A stretch of 64,000 nt of DNA from Buddleja alternifolia (GCA_019426215.1 CM033395.1:14002569-14066568); one strand, 5' to 3'; numbered from the stretch's first letter, positions 9,921 through 22,060 are shown. Made by a program: numbers and translations. Notes: generated by a model from the sequence alone, not told the origin.

Positions 9921-10747
9921 GGAATTGACTAACGGTGAAAAGAAAAGACGTCTGATGAAATTGAAACCTCATTTGGAAACTCCTAAAAATCCGCTATAAT
10001 TCTTTCTCCAAAATCACTTCCTCCGCTGCAAAACAATGAAAAATCCAAAAAATCTGAAGGCCCCTCAACTCGAATCGCCAGCAAGGCTTGCATAGCCAAC
10101 TAAATGGAATTTTTTTGGGTATCAATTTGGAACCCATTTGTATCTAATTTTATAGTTGAACTTCTGCCAACTAAATGGAATTTCATGATTCTGGAATTTG
10201 ATAAAGAAAAGGAAAATAGCAGAGAACCAAATTTTGATAAGCATGAAATTTGTGTGCCACTTTTATGGAATTTGATGATTCTGGAATTTGTATGCCATTT
10301 TTGTGCTATACTCTTGAATTTAAATATTTTGGAGAAATATAAATATTTTATGAAAATAATACTATGTGATTGTAAATTAGGATTGTGATTTTTGTTCTCA
10401 AGCTTCCATGAGAAGTCAGAGAAATCGTTTTTGTTCTCAAGTTTCCATGATTGTAACTTAGGATTGTGATTTCTATTATCAAAGATTATGTTAATACTTT
10501 TGGAGTACATGACAGCCAAATGTACGTCTAATTACATTTTATTATCAAAACATTAACAAATGTGTATGGAAGCCTCGCCGGCGATTGATTTGTGATTGAT
10601 AGCTATGCCACCGGAAATTTGTGAAAGGGGACCTTCTCCATTTTCCTTCCTTCTTCGTGTGTTTGGAGAGAGAATTATGGAGGAATATTAGGAGTTTCCA
10701 AATGGGTTTCAACAGACGTCTTTTCCCCTTGACGTTAGTCAATTCTG
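9921..10747. repeat. long inverted repeat (foldback-like structure)
   Basis: The left arm (9921-10100) and the reverse complement of the right arm (10555-10747) match in order: GAATTGACTAACG, then AAAAGACGTCTG, CATTTGGAAACTCCTAA, TAATTCT.TCTCCAAA, a GAAGG.CCCCT block and AATCGCC.GC.AGGCTT. Spacers between blocks differ by indels. The ~450-base loop has its own repeats (GGAATTTGATGATTCTGGAATTTG twice; AAGCTTCCATGA/AAGTTTCCATGA twice). This could be a foldback or Mutator-like non-autonomous element. No matching target duplication was found beside the arms. Short ORFs within it are not convincing. Confidence 0.6.
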
Positions 10748-10870
10748 CAAATGATTGATTACAGGAATGGTTGCTTTCTAACATAATCTTAGTTATTCTT
10801 GAATAAATTCGTTCGTACACATAAACTTTTTCCTTTTTGCACTTAGATACTCTATAGTTTTTCTAGCAAT

Positions 10871-11412
10871 GGCTTTAATTGGATGGACACTCCATCTCCA
10901 AAAAAATATTTTTCAAACATTTTTTCTCCCAAAAATACGTTTGGTTGGCATATCATGAGAATTTTTTTGAATAAAAATCTCAAAGTTTCTATGAAAAATT
11001 CTTGGAAAAAAAGAAAAAAATACATTTTTACTATTCATGATTTGACAGTTTATTCACCAATTAAAAGGGTTTGGTCCGGCTATTGTTCAACACCGAAAAT
11101 CAAATTAATTACATATTCTAATGTAAAATAACGTAACGAGCAAAATAAGATCCATTTTGCCTATTTTTTGATAACTAAATCGATGAGTTTGACTAAGATA
11201 TGTTTATGAAAAATTATATTTAAACATTAATATAAACAAACTTTCATAATAAAAAATATATCACATCAACCATAATCATTACATATTTTTCTCTAAAAAA
11301 ACTCATCCAACCACATTTCTAACACAACATTTCTTATCCCTAAAATTTTTTTTTCTCACTTTTGCCATGAAAAAAAATTCTCCTAGATGGATATGCCATC
11401 CAATTAAGCCCA
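10871..11412. mobile_element. ~540-bp MITE, copy B
   Basis: Terminal inverted repeats are visible. The left end GGCTTTAATTGGATGG ACACTCCATC pairs with the complement of the right end GATGGATATGCCATCCAATTAAGCCC. The body matches copy A at 8880-9417. No coding sequence. The target duplication could not be fixed. Confidence 0.65.
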
Positions 11413-12124
11413 TATAGTCTAATTCTTCAAAAAGAGTTCAAATTGTCTTTTGTTTGTGAATTCTAGGCGACAATGGCCATAAACATAAGCATTAGCAGAG
11501 GGCCATATGTATTAAATTATTGCCTCGATTAATTATGTCATTTCAAATACATAGTTGTAAACATTAAATTTTCCTACACAATCAGTTGTCGTCTAACGAA
11601 TAGGATCATCGATTTGACTTTTTAAACAAAAATTGATGATGCCATTTTTTCATTTAAAATCCAATTTTATCCTCGTCTAGTCATGGAGTTTACCATTTTT
11701 CTAACCAAGCATTGCATGTGAGGGAACGTATATGTAATATAATGAACATAAGAAACAAATATCTGAAAATTAAGTTATAACAGATTAAATTCGATTCAAT
11801 ACAAAATAAAAAGAAAAATTGAAGCGCCTCCGGAACCCTATATCCACCCCTTGTTGTACTCCCGCCTGCCTTGCGCCACCTCCCTTATCACTGTCGCCAA
11901 TTTATATTTTTTCTTGTTTTTAGTTTGTTAATTAGATGGGAGGAAAAATGGATATTAGATCCTAAGGTTACTTAGATATTTTAAAATTCAGTATATCTTT
12001 TTCCATTTTTTTTTATTTCACGGGTTCCCTTTTTTTTAAAAACATCTTCACGGGTCCCATTAAGGTTTCCAAGATTCTAGTAAATTCAAGAGTAATTGTA
12101 AATATAAAAAAAGTAGAAGATAAA
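11413..12124. other. intergenic DNA, nothing recognised
   Basis: AT-rich sequence without an ORF, RNA gene or bounded repeat that I can identify. A short GC-richer island lies at 11820-11900. Confidence 0.5.
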
Positions 12125-13847
12125 TGATGTGCACCAAAAATGCTTAAACGCATTACAGAATAAAACATGATCCCGGCTCGGGCCGGAGCACCACTAGTGG
12201 GTTAAAATCCGAGGGTAACATACTAGTCAAGTCCAAAAGGGCTGACGACCCATTAAAAATACCTAGGCTATTTTATTAGTCTAAGGGTTATATTATTAAG
12301 CCTGATGGACTACTGACAAAGCTAAGCCCACGGCCCATAGTCCACTGCCAGCTCCATATAAATACCTTAGAGGAGCTGGGAAAGGCTCATTATCTACTCA
12401 TCCAGTAAAAATTCACTGGCTATTGAGAGTAACCCCACAAAAGAACTACGAATAGACTTGATCCCTATTCATCGGGTACGTAGGTAGCTCACTAAAGTCG
12501 AGTGCAGTCTATACATTCATCAACCGTCAGCCTAATTTGTCGTAAGTTGGATCGGTTCCATCACCCCACGTTGTTAATCACGTGTCATTTATTATCTGAC
12601 AATTTTTACCATCATCAGTAAATATATTTTAACCTAAGTATAGAGAGGATGGTTGCAATTTTCCATACTCTCATTTTTAGAGAAAAACCCAAATCCTTTA
12701 TATAAAAAGCTAAACATCAAGCATATCAATATTTAATTCAAGATACATGAATTTAGTATATCGTCAATGTAATACATTATATACATTGATCTAGCACGAA
12801 TTTTACCCCACACTATTTCAGTCAAGATGACCTCGAATACGTACCAAATAACACGTTCTCTAGATTATAGACTGCGCTCGGATGATATCGAGCTGCCTAC
12901 GTACCTTTTCAGGATTAAGTCTAAACGTAGTTCAAGTAAAGATGTTAGATTCGTTATGGTTCGTATGCCGAAGAACTCTCTTATTTGTATTCTAGGATCG
13001 TACTCTCAAGTCTCCGAATAATCCAAGCAACACGATAGATGATTCGTGGTATTTATTGCTCCAATTATCCGTCCATGAAACTTCATAAATGACGGTATTT
13101 ATAGAGTTTCCATTCTGTACTGTAGAGTGAATGACCGATAAGACGTCTTGCTTGCGGATCCCTTACACGTGTGTTTGATGGGTGGCACGGATTCGATCTT
13201 CATCGGGTCGGGTCATGAACCGACCCTACCCGAATAATAATAACACGCGGATCTTGGAGTGTAATGCAAATAATATTATTTTAGGGACCGGACATGAAAC
13301 CCACCTCGTATACGAGACACTGTATGCGCCTAACGACCCTATACATTTAATGAATACGAGGTCACGAAGATTAAATCTTCGAGTTTGCTATTTTGGTATA
13401 TCATACATATAGTAAGAAATATATTTCGTGAAGCAACTAAAATTTTGGATGAATTAATCATATCTACATTGGTCAGGTCTAATTACCCATAAATAAATCT
13501 GGTTTACATAATTACACAAAATTTACATGAGGTATGTCCCATTTAATAAATCTTGAATCCCATCTATTAGTCGCCTTCAGGATATTTGGTTGATTTCCCC
13601 ATAAATTTAAGTCAGGAACTTTCAAAATGCCTTCCGCATGCATGTTTTTGAGGAAAATACTTGCCCAGAACAAGTCTTGCGCCCCACCTTTATACTTTGT
13701 GGATGTGAAAAAAACACATCACTAGTATTTTTAACTGATGTCTTTTATACACATCCAAAGGGTGTAGTGGTGAGGCCTAAGACCCTATCTTGACAAGTAT
13801 TTTCCTGTTTTGAGACCATTTTTTGAGATAAATCTAAATGATGACAA
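12125..13847 (+). repeat. long direct repeat R1, probable LTR/leader of a gypsy element
   Basis: It begins TGATGTGCACCAAAAATG and ends ...AAATGATGACAA, and is closely similar along its length to R2 (25012-26928). After subtracting the solo LTR inserted at 12787-13403 it is about 1.1 kb. A TATA motif (CCATATAAATACC) sits near 12352. A shorter LTR of 12125-12563, ending GGTTCCATCA, is an alternative reading in which the rest is leader. No tRNA primer site was recognised after either end and no 5-bp target duplication brackets R1 and R2. It is followed directly by gypsy gag/protease relic sequence, so the two long repeats most simply represent the ends of one decayed gypsy element. Confidence 0.55.
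12787..13403. mobile_element. solo LTR, 617 bp
   Basis: The segment begins TGATCTAGCACG and ends GGTATATCA. It is flanked by a perfect 5-bp duplication TACAT (12782-12786 and 13404-13408) and is missing at the matching position of R2, where ATATACAT runs straight into ATAGTAAG. TG...CA ends, a 5-bp duplication and a vacant homologous site together indicate an LTR element that recombined down to one LTR. It holds TATTTATAGAG near 13099 as a possible TATA. The two ORFs inside are unrecognised. Confidence 0.85.
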
Positions 13848-14710
13848 TGTCATTTGGCCAGAGCTGAAGAATATACAAGAATCGAAGAGATAGAGGGGTA
13901 GAGATGGAGTCAAAGTCAGCCCCCCAAGGGCGGATTCAAAGAAGGATAACCCCCCAGTGAATGGAATGATAAGGGTGATCTTGGGAGGCCCAGTAGAGGG
14001 TGACTCCACGAACTCAACGAAAGCTTCACTGAGGGTTGCTACCGGACAGCATGCCATTAGTTCCCCGCAGGGAGGGCAAGTGAATCAAGTGAAGCCAAAG
14101 ACGCGAACCATAGAGTTTGGACTACAAGACCTAGAAACCAACGTCCCATTGGTGAATGATGCCTTAGTGATCTCGGCGACCATCCCCAACTTTTGGGTGA
14201 AGAAGATTCTGGTCGATAGAAGGAGCTCAATAGACATCATCCTCTATAGTGCTTTCACCCAACTAGGGGTGGACAACACACAACTTCAAGCGATAAACAC
14301 CTCCTCACTGGATTCAAGGGTGAGATAGTGGAAGCATTAGGAGAGGTGACTCACCCATATCTCTGGGTGCATTTCCAGCCCGCTCCATGAAGATGCTGAA
14401 GTTCTTGGTGGTCAAAGCCGCCTCCGCCTACAATGTCATTTTTGGGGAGGCCGGGCTTAAACTTGCTTCAACAAGTCATATTCACCTTCCATTTGAAGGT
14501 AAATTTCCAACCACCGTAGGAACGGAGGAAGCTGTTGGTGACGTGAAGTTAGCAAGAGAGTGCTATGCTAATACATTGAAGAAACCTAAAAATAAACATT
14601 ACATGGATCACAGTGACAAGGGGGACCAAATAGTGATAAACTTAATCTTGCTAGAGAAAACTTACTTGGGAGGCAAGATCAACTCAGTCTATACTTGGTG
14701 AAAATCCCAG
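13848..14710 (+). pseudogene. Ty3/gypsy (Tat-like) gag-protease relic
   Basis: Two open stretches (13957-14328 and 14387-14701), in different frames, preserve the order seen in plant Tat/Ogre-type polyproteins. First comes an IRVILGGP start, then a VNQVK...IEFG.QDLE linker and the NDALVISATI block before the aspartic protease. Then come KFLVVKAASAYNVIFG and ARECYANTLKKP, which follow the protease. The protease active site, normally Asp-Ser/Thr-Gly, reads VDRRSS here (about 14209-14226), so the enzyme is dead. A frameshift separates the stretches near 14300. Almost all of gag and everything after the protease are missing. Confidence 0.8.
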
Positions 14711-15868
14711 CAGTCAGATGTCTATGAAGAAAACACATGTCACCCCAAGAAGACAATGCCTATTTCGAAGATACAACAACCGCCACTAATGGACAAGGCT
14801 CCAAAGTGACGGGTGCACCTACAATGGATAACACTGTGGGTACCACTAGCAACATGACCCCCATGGGAAACATCCCCCAAGCTTAACAAGATGTCAAGCC
14901 TTATGAGGCCTTATCAAGTAACAAATAACAAAGACTATCTTTCTTTTCCTACATAACTATTGAACAAGTTAAGTGTTGAGTCGGGACGCCCACCAGGGCT
15001 GACTACCTTTACTTAAGTTCTGGGGTGCCTAAGTGCACCCCCTCACATTTTTATTAAGTATTGGATGTTTTAAGTTTTCATCATATGATTGCTAAGTGCC
15101 TTCAGGCACATCAACTTGTAGGCAACTAGATATGCTAGGCTGGTTTAAATAACAGACATTTCGTGTCATACAAAAACGTATGACAATAAGGATGGGTGGT
15201 TTAACAACACCCAAAACAAAAACCCCTCGGGATCACTGCTTCGAGGCTATTTCAAAAGTCCACTACTTAGTTTATTTTGGCTACTAGACGTGTTACCATG
15301 ATAACTGCTGCTAACACTTGGTGCTATTGGTCACTGGCCAAACATATGCTTGAATGCTTATAGCACCCTTATTATGTTTATATGTTGACAAAAGACCTTA
15401 AATACTCAAGTGTTTCAACCACATAGTGGGGAAACAAAAATACCAATACGACCCCTGGGAGCTAATCAAGTTTCCACTAGAGGCGTAATAAAATACCCAC
15501 GATCCCACTAGAGGCCAATATGGGTGGCACCGCGATAATCCCTCGAGCTGTCAAAGACTCGCACGAGGATGGGCCACCCCACAATCCCTCCTGTAACATC
15601 GAGAGAGGTTGAGGACCCACAAAAGTTCTCCCCACTCCCATTAAGGGCCTGGAACGAGATTATACAAAAATAAACAAATAAGAGGCAACCAAGCCATCAC
15701 TAATAAGTGTGTGCGAGTATAAAAAACCCACGACTCTCATTCAAACAAATATAACAAGGGTTTAAACTAGCCTACCTAATGATCCCTCTAGTATTACCGA
15801 GAGGGTATGAGGTTTTAAAAACAACCTTCCCCCTCCGAAATGGAATCTGGATACAGATCATAACAATA

Positions 15869-16055
15869 TAACGAAGGTGATAACTCACCTCATACAAGTA
15901 TAACTAAGCTGATAACTCACCTCATACAAGTATAACTAAGGTGAAAACTCACCTCATACAAGTATAACTAAGGTGATAACTCACCTCTTACAAACATAAC
16001 AAAGGTGATGATTCACCTCATATGAATGTGTCTAGGGTGATATTTCACTTCATGC
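15869..16055. repeat. 32-bp tandem array, about six units, each with a hairpin core
   Basis: Units start at 15869, 15901, 15933, 15965, 15997 and 16029 with exact 32-base spacing. Each carries AAGGTGATAACTCACCT, whose AGGTGA and TCACCT halves are inverted complements, so every unit can fold into a short hairpin. Confidence 0.9.
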
Positions 16056-18164
16056 GCCAAATAATGAATACTAGTGGCTATCCAAGCCTCCTAAAATTAA
16101 GACAGAGGTCACCCTAGTGAAAAATTGTGAGGCTCAAAGCCTCAGGACATTGGTCTGCAAAATCACAGGAGTCGGCATTCGACGAACATAGCCTAGAGCT
16201 CTCATCATCATCAAGGAGCCATCCCTAACCCCCTGGTGTCAAAGAAACACCATTTGGTAACTTACTCCTGAATATGATTCACATACTAAGGAGTAGGGGG
16301 CAAGTAGTGGGGAAGTAGGAATGGAATAAACAAATAGCTAACTAGCGAACGAATAGCTATCTAGTAGCAGTAAACTACTAGCTAGTGAACAAATAGCTAG
16401 TTAGTAACGAGTTAATATGCAAAGGCTAGCTAGTTAACACACAAAGGCCATAGAAATTTTACATTTCAAGGCCAAGCAACTTTCAGCATTTAAAAGGCGA
16501 ATTGTTTATTGAATCCTGCCAATGGTGTGTTAAAATGGCTAAGTACTAAACTAGTGCTCATGAAGCACAAGGTACTATGGCAAATTGAGCAGACAAAAGA
16601 TAGTCTTGCTAGGCACAATCAAATGCCACTTACTCAAAAGGCAAAAATAAAGGGTGAGACCAAGCTCTAAGTTAGCCCTCTGCTAGCGAAAGATAACATC
16701 TACCCCGTATAATTCTTACTCCCTAAGGTGTTAACCATGCAAATACACTAAGGAGTGGGGGGTAGGCAACCTTATGAGGTGCTAAGTCCACCCGCCAAAA
16801 TTATCCACCCACCAAATCTAATCATGGGGGTAGAAAAAATGAAACGTGCTATGAGCACAGTAATGCCACCATGGGCATCCATTGACATCACATGACGCTA
16901 ACAAGTAATGCCCCCGTTGACACCCCAACAAAGCTCATGAAGCAACGAGGTTAGGAAAACAAAAGACCTGCTTAAACCCAACTAAGGGCCAATGAATAGT
17001 TCGCAAATGTGCTAAGTCAAAAGCAAGATGCTGCTAACGTTCGACTAGCCCAGAGTTGTACAAGAAAAAAATGACCGTAGGATAAAGTATACGGATACGT
17101 ACGTAAGGCATATTAAAATGCCACAGGTCACCCCTGTTAAAGACCCTGGAGGCATTAAGCCCCAGGACAACACCCCAACAGAGGGTGCCTCGCGCCACCG
17201 CGAGGCACTCTCTCCGGATGGCGACCCCTCCTCCAAATGTGAGGCCTAATGCCCACCTTTATTTAACCCTATGTGTGGATATACATCTACCTGGAGGGAT
17301 ACAAATCTCAATATAAAGTAAACCACAAGCTGGTGGGTTTAAACAAGCTAACAAAATGCTAGTGTCTTCAAAATGCTAGTGAGTAACTAGCTAACAAAAT
17401 GCTAGTGTCTTTTAAGTAAAGATGCTAGTAAGTGATGCTCAAGTTTCGCAAAACGCTAGAGAGGCTAGGGACCTTGGCACTCATAAGATCCTCCTCAAGG
17501 TGCATAAAAATTACTAAGTACCCCACTAGCGCTCATGAGGCCACGGGGTACAAAGCACCCCGCTTACCCTCCAAGAACCTAACGGTCGACGAAGAAAAAA
17601 AAATACACATCTTAACCGTGAATAGAGCCTGAAAGGCATTCAAATTTATGTCAAAGCCTAATTCGGTGAACCGAGAAACAAAACCCTCAAAGAAGGTAAA
17701 GCACGTAGGGGTTAACTGGCTTATACAAATGTGATAATGAGCTAGGATTTCCTTAAAAGGCTTATGGTAGGAAAATATGAACCTCGAATGAAAATACTCT
17801 GAGCAAAGGGTCACATGCCCCTCGGGAGGACCAAAGATTCGCCAACTCGGTACATGCACTAGCAACTCAAAGTCCACCCGGGTGTCCTTAAAGAGGGCTA
17901 AAAGTTCAACTTCAGTGATGGTGGAATCACAATAGTAAAAAATGAGACCCTTGCTATAAGGGAAATAGAAAGCTCCCTATACCTGCAAAAGATAGGGGGT
18001 CCAATTGACAACAAATCCAAAATAGATGTTATCTAGAATGATTGCACACATACACGCAAATGGACTTAATAAAAAACAAGCAAGGGTCGACCCGACTTCG
18101 ACATCATGACCTTGAGCATATCCCTGGGGCAAATCAAATCGGGGGAAAACAAACCCATGTGGCT

Positions 18165-18475
18165 TGCGATCAACGCGGGCACCGAGCGCCTCGCGGCCCT
18201 CGCGAGCACGTAGTCCCTCGCGACCAGCCACGAGCCATTGAATGCCTCTCGCCACTGTGGGCACCGAGTTCCTCCCCACCAGCGTGGCCACTAAGTGCCT
18301 CACGACTAGCCGCGAGGCACTGAGTCCCTTGCGCCACTGCGTGCACCGAGTCCCTCGCGACCAGCCGCGAGGCACCGGGTGCTTCACGACTAGCTATTAC
18401 TAGCCGCGACCGCGAGGCACAGAGTGACTCGTGACCAGCTGAGAGCAACCGAGTGCCTCGCGACCGAGGTCATCT
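18165..18475. repeat. GC-rich degenerate tandem array
   Basis: Words of the form GCGAGGCACCGAGTCCCTCGCGACCAGC recur at roughly 30-base intervals with much variation, and many contain palindromic CTCGCGAG-like cores. Its GC content contrasts sharply with the flanks. Overlapping ORFs on both strands (17977-18448) come from this array. Confidence 0.75.
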
Positions 18476-18599
18476 CCTGGCTCCCCCTCCTCTATTCATC
18501 AAGCGATGCTCGCCACACCACCAGATTAAAGCCAACGACCCTTATAAGAGTGCTCCTTGAGGGCGAAGAGGTTATATGTTAAATCAATTAAAATGGGGG

Positions 18600-19067
18600 T
18601 AGAAGAGCAAGCTATCCGTTGACCTCGTGCTTCAGTCCCTTCCAAAGTTGTTTGACTAGTTTGTCATCAACTGCAACATGAATCAACTTGAGGCTTCATT
18701 ACTTGAGTTGTTGAACATGTTGAAGAGTGCAGATGCCACCATCAAGAAAGATAAGCCGGTACTGCTTTTTGCTTCCTCATCCCGTTCCAAGGGCCATAAG
18801 GACAATAAGGAGAAGGGGAAGAACAACAACAACAAGAAAAAGCAGTTGAAAGGCAAAGGTGGTGTGAAAAAGGCTAAGAGTACCGATCAGGGTGCGTGCT
18901 TCAATTGTGGTAAAAAGGGACATTGGAAGCGTAATTGCACTGAAGCAGTGAATGGTATAATTTATGTTGAAGTTAACTTATCAGTTAATGATGCTTCTTG
19001 GGTGTTGGACACCGGATGTGGAGTTCACCTTTGTAATGATTTGCAAGTGATGACAAGAAGCAAGTAG
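18600..19067 (+). pseudogene. copia element 1: gag C-terminus and protease start
   Basis: The frame enters mid-gag with LLNMLKSADATI, then a lysine/asparagine-rich linker and one CCHC zinc knuckle CFNCGKKGHWKRNC (about 18897-18938), which binds RNA in the capsid. After it comes the aspartic protease active site as WVLDTGCGVHLCND (about 19000-19040). It ends in a premature stop at 19065. The ~200 residues of N-terminal gag are absent. Confidence 0.8.
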
Positions 19068-19394
19068 ACAAGTAGAGGAGAGAAGACCATGCGGTTTGGG
19101 AATGGAGCACGGGTTGCTGCTATAGCCGTAGGAACTATCTACTTATTTTTCCCCAACAAAAATCGGGTTATTTTGAACAATGTATTTTACATTCCGCAAT
19201 TAATTTAGAACATCATCTCTGTACCCTTGTTGGACAAGAAAGGCTATAGTTTTGTTATCAAAAATGGAGCTTGCTCCATGTTTTATGGTTCTTCTTTAAT
19301 ATTGGAATCAAAGTTGTCTCATGGTTTATACACGGTTCTCCCCGATACTCCAATCTAATTATCTCAACATGAGGAACATAATAGTAAAAGAACG

Positions 19395-20306
19395 TTGAAT
19401 AATCAAAATGATACATACTTGTGGCATGCTAGACTAGGCCATATCTCTAAGGATAGGATTCATAAGATGGAGGATAAGCTTAACCTTCGGGAAATGCTAG
19501 ATATGCTAACATGTGAATCTTTTCTAAAGGGTAAGATGACCAAGTCACCATTTTTTGGGCAAATGGAGCGAGCTACTAACCTTTTGGATTTGGTCCATAC
19601 GGATGTATGTGGTCCGCTTAATGTAAGCACTAAAGGGAGCCATTCTTACTTCATAATCTTCACCGACGAATTTTTGAGGTATGGTTACGTGTATCTTATG
19701 AGATACAAGTCTGAAACGTTTGAGAGGTTCAAGGAGTTTAGACATGAAGTAGATAAGCAAACGGGACGAAGTATCAAAGCTCTTCGATCGGATCGAGGGG
19801 GAGAATACTTGTTCCATGAATTCCTTGATTATCTAAAAGACAATGCAATTGTCTCTCAGTGGACTCCACACGGTACTCCCCAACTTAATGGGGTAAGCAA
19901 GCTAAGGAATCAGACTTTGATGGACATGGTTCGATCCATGATGAGTTTCACTGGACTTCCTCTTTCCTTCTGGGGCTATGCCTTAGAATCTGTGACGCAT
20001 CTATTAAATAGAGTACTGTCAAAGAGTGTCTCCAAAGTGCCATATGAAATGTGGTTTGGTAAACCTCCAACTTACAAATACCTAAGGGTATGGGGTTGCT
20101 CGGCTTATGTCAAGCAATTAGTGGAAGATAAGTTGGATACAAGATCCTCCTTATGTAAGTTTGTGGGATATCCAAAGGAATCCTATGGATATTATTTCTA
20201 CAACCTTTCGGAACATAAAGTGTTTGTTTCAAGGAATGCTACCTTCTTAGAGAAGAAATTTCTATTGGATAGAAATGGCGAGGTTGCAGAACTTGAGAAA
20301 ACTTAA
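19395..20306 (+). pseudogene. copia element 1: integrase
   Basis: A 303-codon open stretch covering a copia integrase. The HHCC zinc domain begins HARLGHISKDRIHKM, but the CESC motif reads CESF, so one zinc ligand is lost. In the D,D-35-E core the two Asp residues are present (HTDVCGP, RSDRGGEY). The Glu expected in the NGV-ERRN block is Lys (NGVSKLRN), so the catalytic triad is incomplete. The stretch ends at a stop before the RT. Confidence 0.85.
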
Positions 20307-20513
20307 GAACCACAAAAAGGTTCACCTGATACCACAGATGCACAACAAGAAGTAGTAGCAAGTACATAATGTCCTCGAAGATCTGAAAAGATCCCGAAAC
20401 AACATGAGAGGTATGGTTTCGTGATTGATAGCAACAAGGATGGTAATTCCCCTGATCAAAGGACATATGGGGAAGCAACATTGGACGTCAATTCGGGAAA
20501 ATGGTTAGAAGCT

Positions 20514-22046
20514 ATGTAATCCGAGATGGACTCTATGCACTCCAACAAGGTTTGGACCTTGGTGGATCCACCAGACGGGTCTAAACTTGTTGGCTGCAAG
20601 TGGGTCTATAAGAGAAAGCTTGGAGCAGATGGAGAGGTAGTCACCTACAAGGCACGTTTCGTGGTGAAGGGTTTTACTCAGAGGCAAGGAATTGACTATG
20701 ATAAAACTTATTCACCAGTGGCGATGGTCAAATTCATCCGTATACTTCTAGCCATAGCTGCATATTTAGACTATGAGATATGGCAGATGGATGTGAAGAC
20801 TACTTTCCTCAATGTTGAAATTGAGGAAGAGCTTTATATGGAGCAGCCCGGCGGCTTCGCATCCATAGGAAGTGAGCACAAGGTGTGCAAACTTCAGAGA
20901 TCCATTTATGGACTCAAACAGGTTTTCCGAAGCTGGAACAAGTGTTTTGATGGTACTGTACAAAGATATGGTTTTGTTCAAAATGATGATGAAACTTGTG
21001 TGTACAAAAAGGCTAGTGGGAGCGCGATAACATTTTTGGTGCTTTACGTTGATGACATTTTATTGTTTGGAATCAACATAGGAATGTTGCAAGAAATGAA
21101 AGGGTGGTTATCCACACCATTCTCAATGAAGGATATGGGAAAGGCATCCTACGTTCTTGGGATGAAGATTCATTGAGATAGATCGAGTAGAATGCTGGGA
21201 CTCTCCCAATCTGCGTACATAGATAAAGTTTTGAAAAGATTCAAAATGGATCAGTCCAAGAGATGACTGGTACCCATGAGACATGGTATTTCTCTTTCCA
21301 AGTCTATGTCTCCACAGACACCGGAGGAAAAGAAAAAGATGTCTCACATACGAAATGCCTCTGCTATAGGGAGTATTATGTATGCTATGCTATGTAAACG
21401 GCCTGATGTGGCTTATGCACTTAGTGCAATAAGCCGATATCAAGCCAATCCAGGCGAAAAGCACTGGAAAGCCGTAAAGGCAGTCCTTAAGTACTTGAGA
21501 AGAACTAAGGATGCCTTTCTAGTCTATGGTGGAGGAGAATTAAAATTGGAAGGCTAACAAGTTCTAGCTTCCAATCTGATGTGGATGATTTCAAATCTAT
21601 CTCGGGATTTGTCTTTATACTCAATGGAGCGGTTAGCTGGAAGTGGTCCAAACAGGAAACTATTGCTGACCCCACCATAGAGGCTGAGTACATTGCAGCT
21701 TGGGTGGATGCAAAAGAAGCTGTTTGGATGAGGAACTTCATCCAAGAGTTGGGCGTTGTTCCATCTATTGTTGATCCAGTACAATTGTACTGTGATAACA
21801 ATGGGGCTATTGCACAGTCAAAAAAGCCAAGGTCTCATCAGAGAGCCAAGGTCTCATCAGAGGTCCAAGCACATAGAAAGGCAATACCATCTGATCATAG
21901 AGATCGTTCGTAGAGGCGTCATTCAAGTAGAACGTGTGGACTCGGCAAACAACATAGCAGACCCCTTTACCAAACCCTTGGGCCAAAGAGTATTGGAGGG
22001 ACATCTTGAGAAGATGGGCCTGAAATGCATGGGCAATTGGCTCTAG
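20514..22046 (+). pseudogene. copia element 1: reverse transcriptase and RNase H, fragmented
   Basis: The RT begins in the segment W..AM.SEMDSMHSNKVWTLVD and keeps QMDVKTTFLN, SIYGLKQ and the catalytic LYVDDILLFG (about 21040-21070). In-frame stops occur at 20518 (before the first Met), 21174 and about 21263, and frame changes follow at about 21555 and 21840. RNase H signatures (IEAEYIAA, LYCDNNGAIA) and the usual end ADPFTKPL...GLKCMGNWL run to the stop at 22046. Multiple independent lesions show long inactivity. Confidence 0.85.
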
Positions 22047-22060
22047 GGCAAGTGGGAGAT

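Larger units (their letters stand above)
14711..18589. other. repeat-rich non-coding stretch, probably gypsy 3' region
   Basis: About 3.9 kb with no credible protein. It contains the 32-bp hairpin array at 15869-16055, a degenerate array of TAGCTAGTTAGTAAC-like words at 16325-16445, GCTAGTGTCTTCAAAATG-type words at 17355-17430, and a GC-rich array at 18165-18475. Long non-coding stretches with tandem arrays near the 3' LTR are characteristic of Tat-lineage gypsy elements, so assignment to the same element as the relic at 13848-14710 is reasonable but inferred. The junction with the copia element lies somewhere in 18500-18600. Confidence 0.45.

Noticed and set aside
12125..12563. Classical 439-bp LTR (TGATGTG...CCATCA) followed by a primer site
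   Set aside because: Kept only as an alternative. No tRNA complement follows it, and the similarity between R1 and R2 continues for another kilobase.
17977..18448. Arg/Ala-rich ORFs on both strands
   Set aside because: They are translations of the GC-rich degenerate tandem array.
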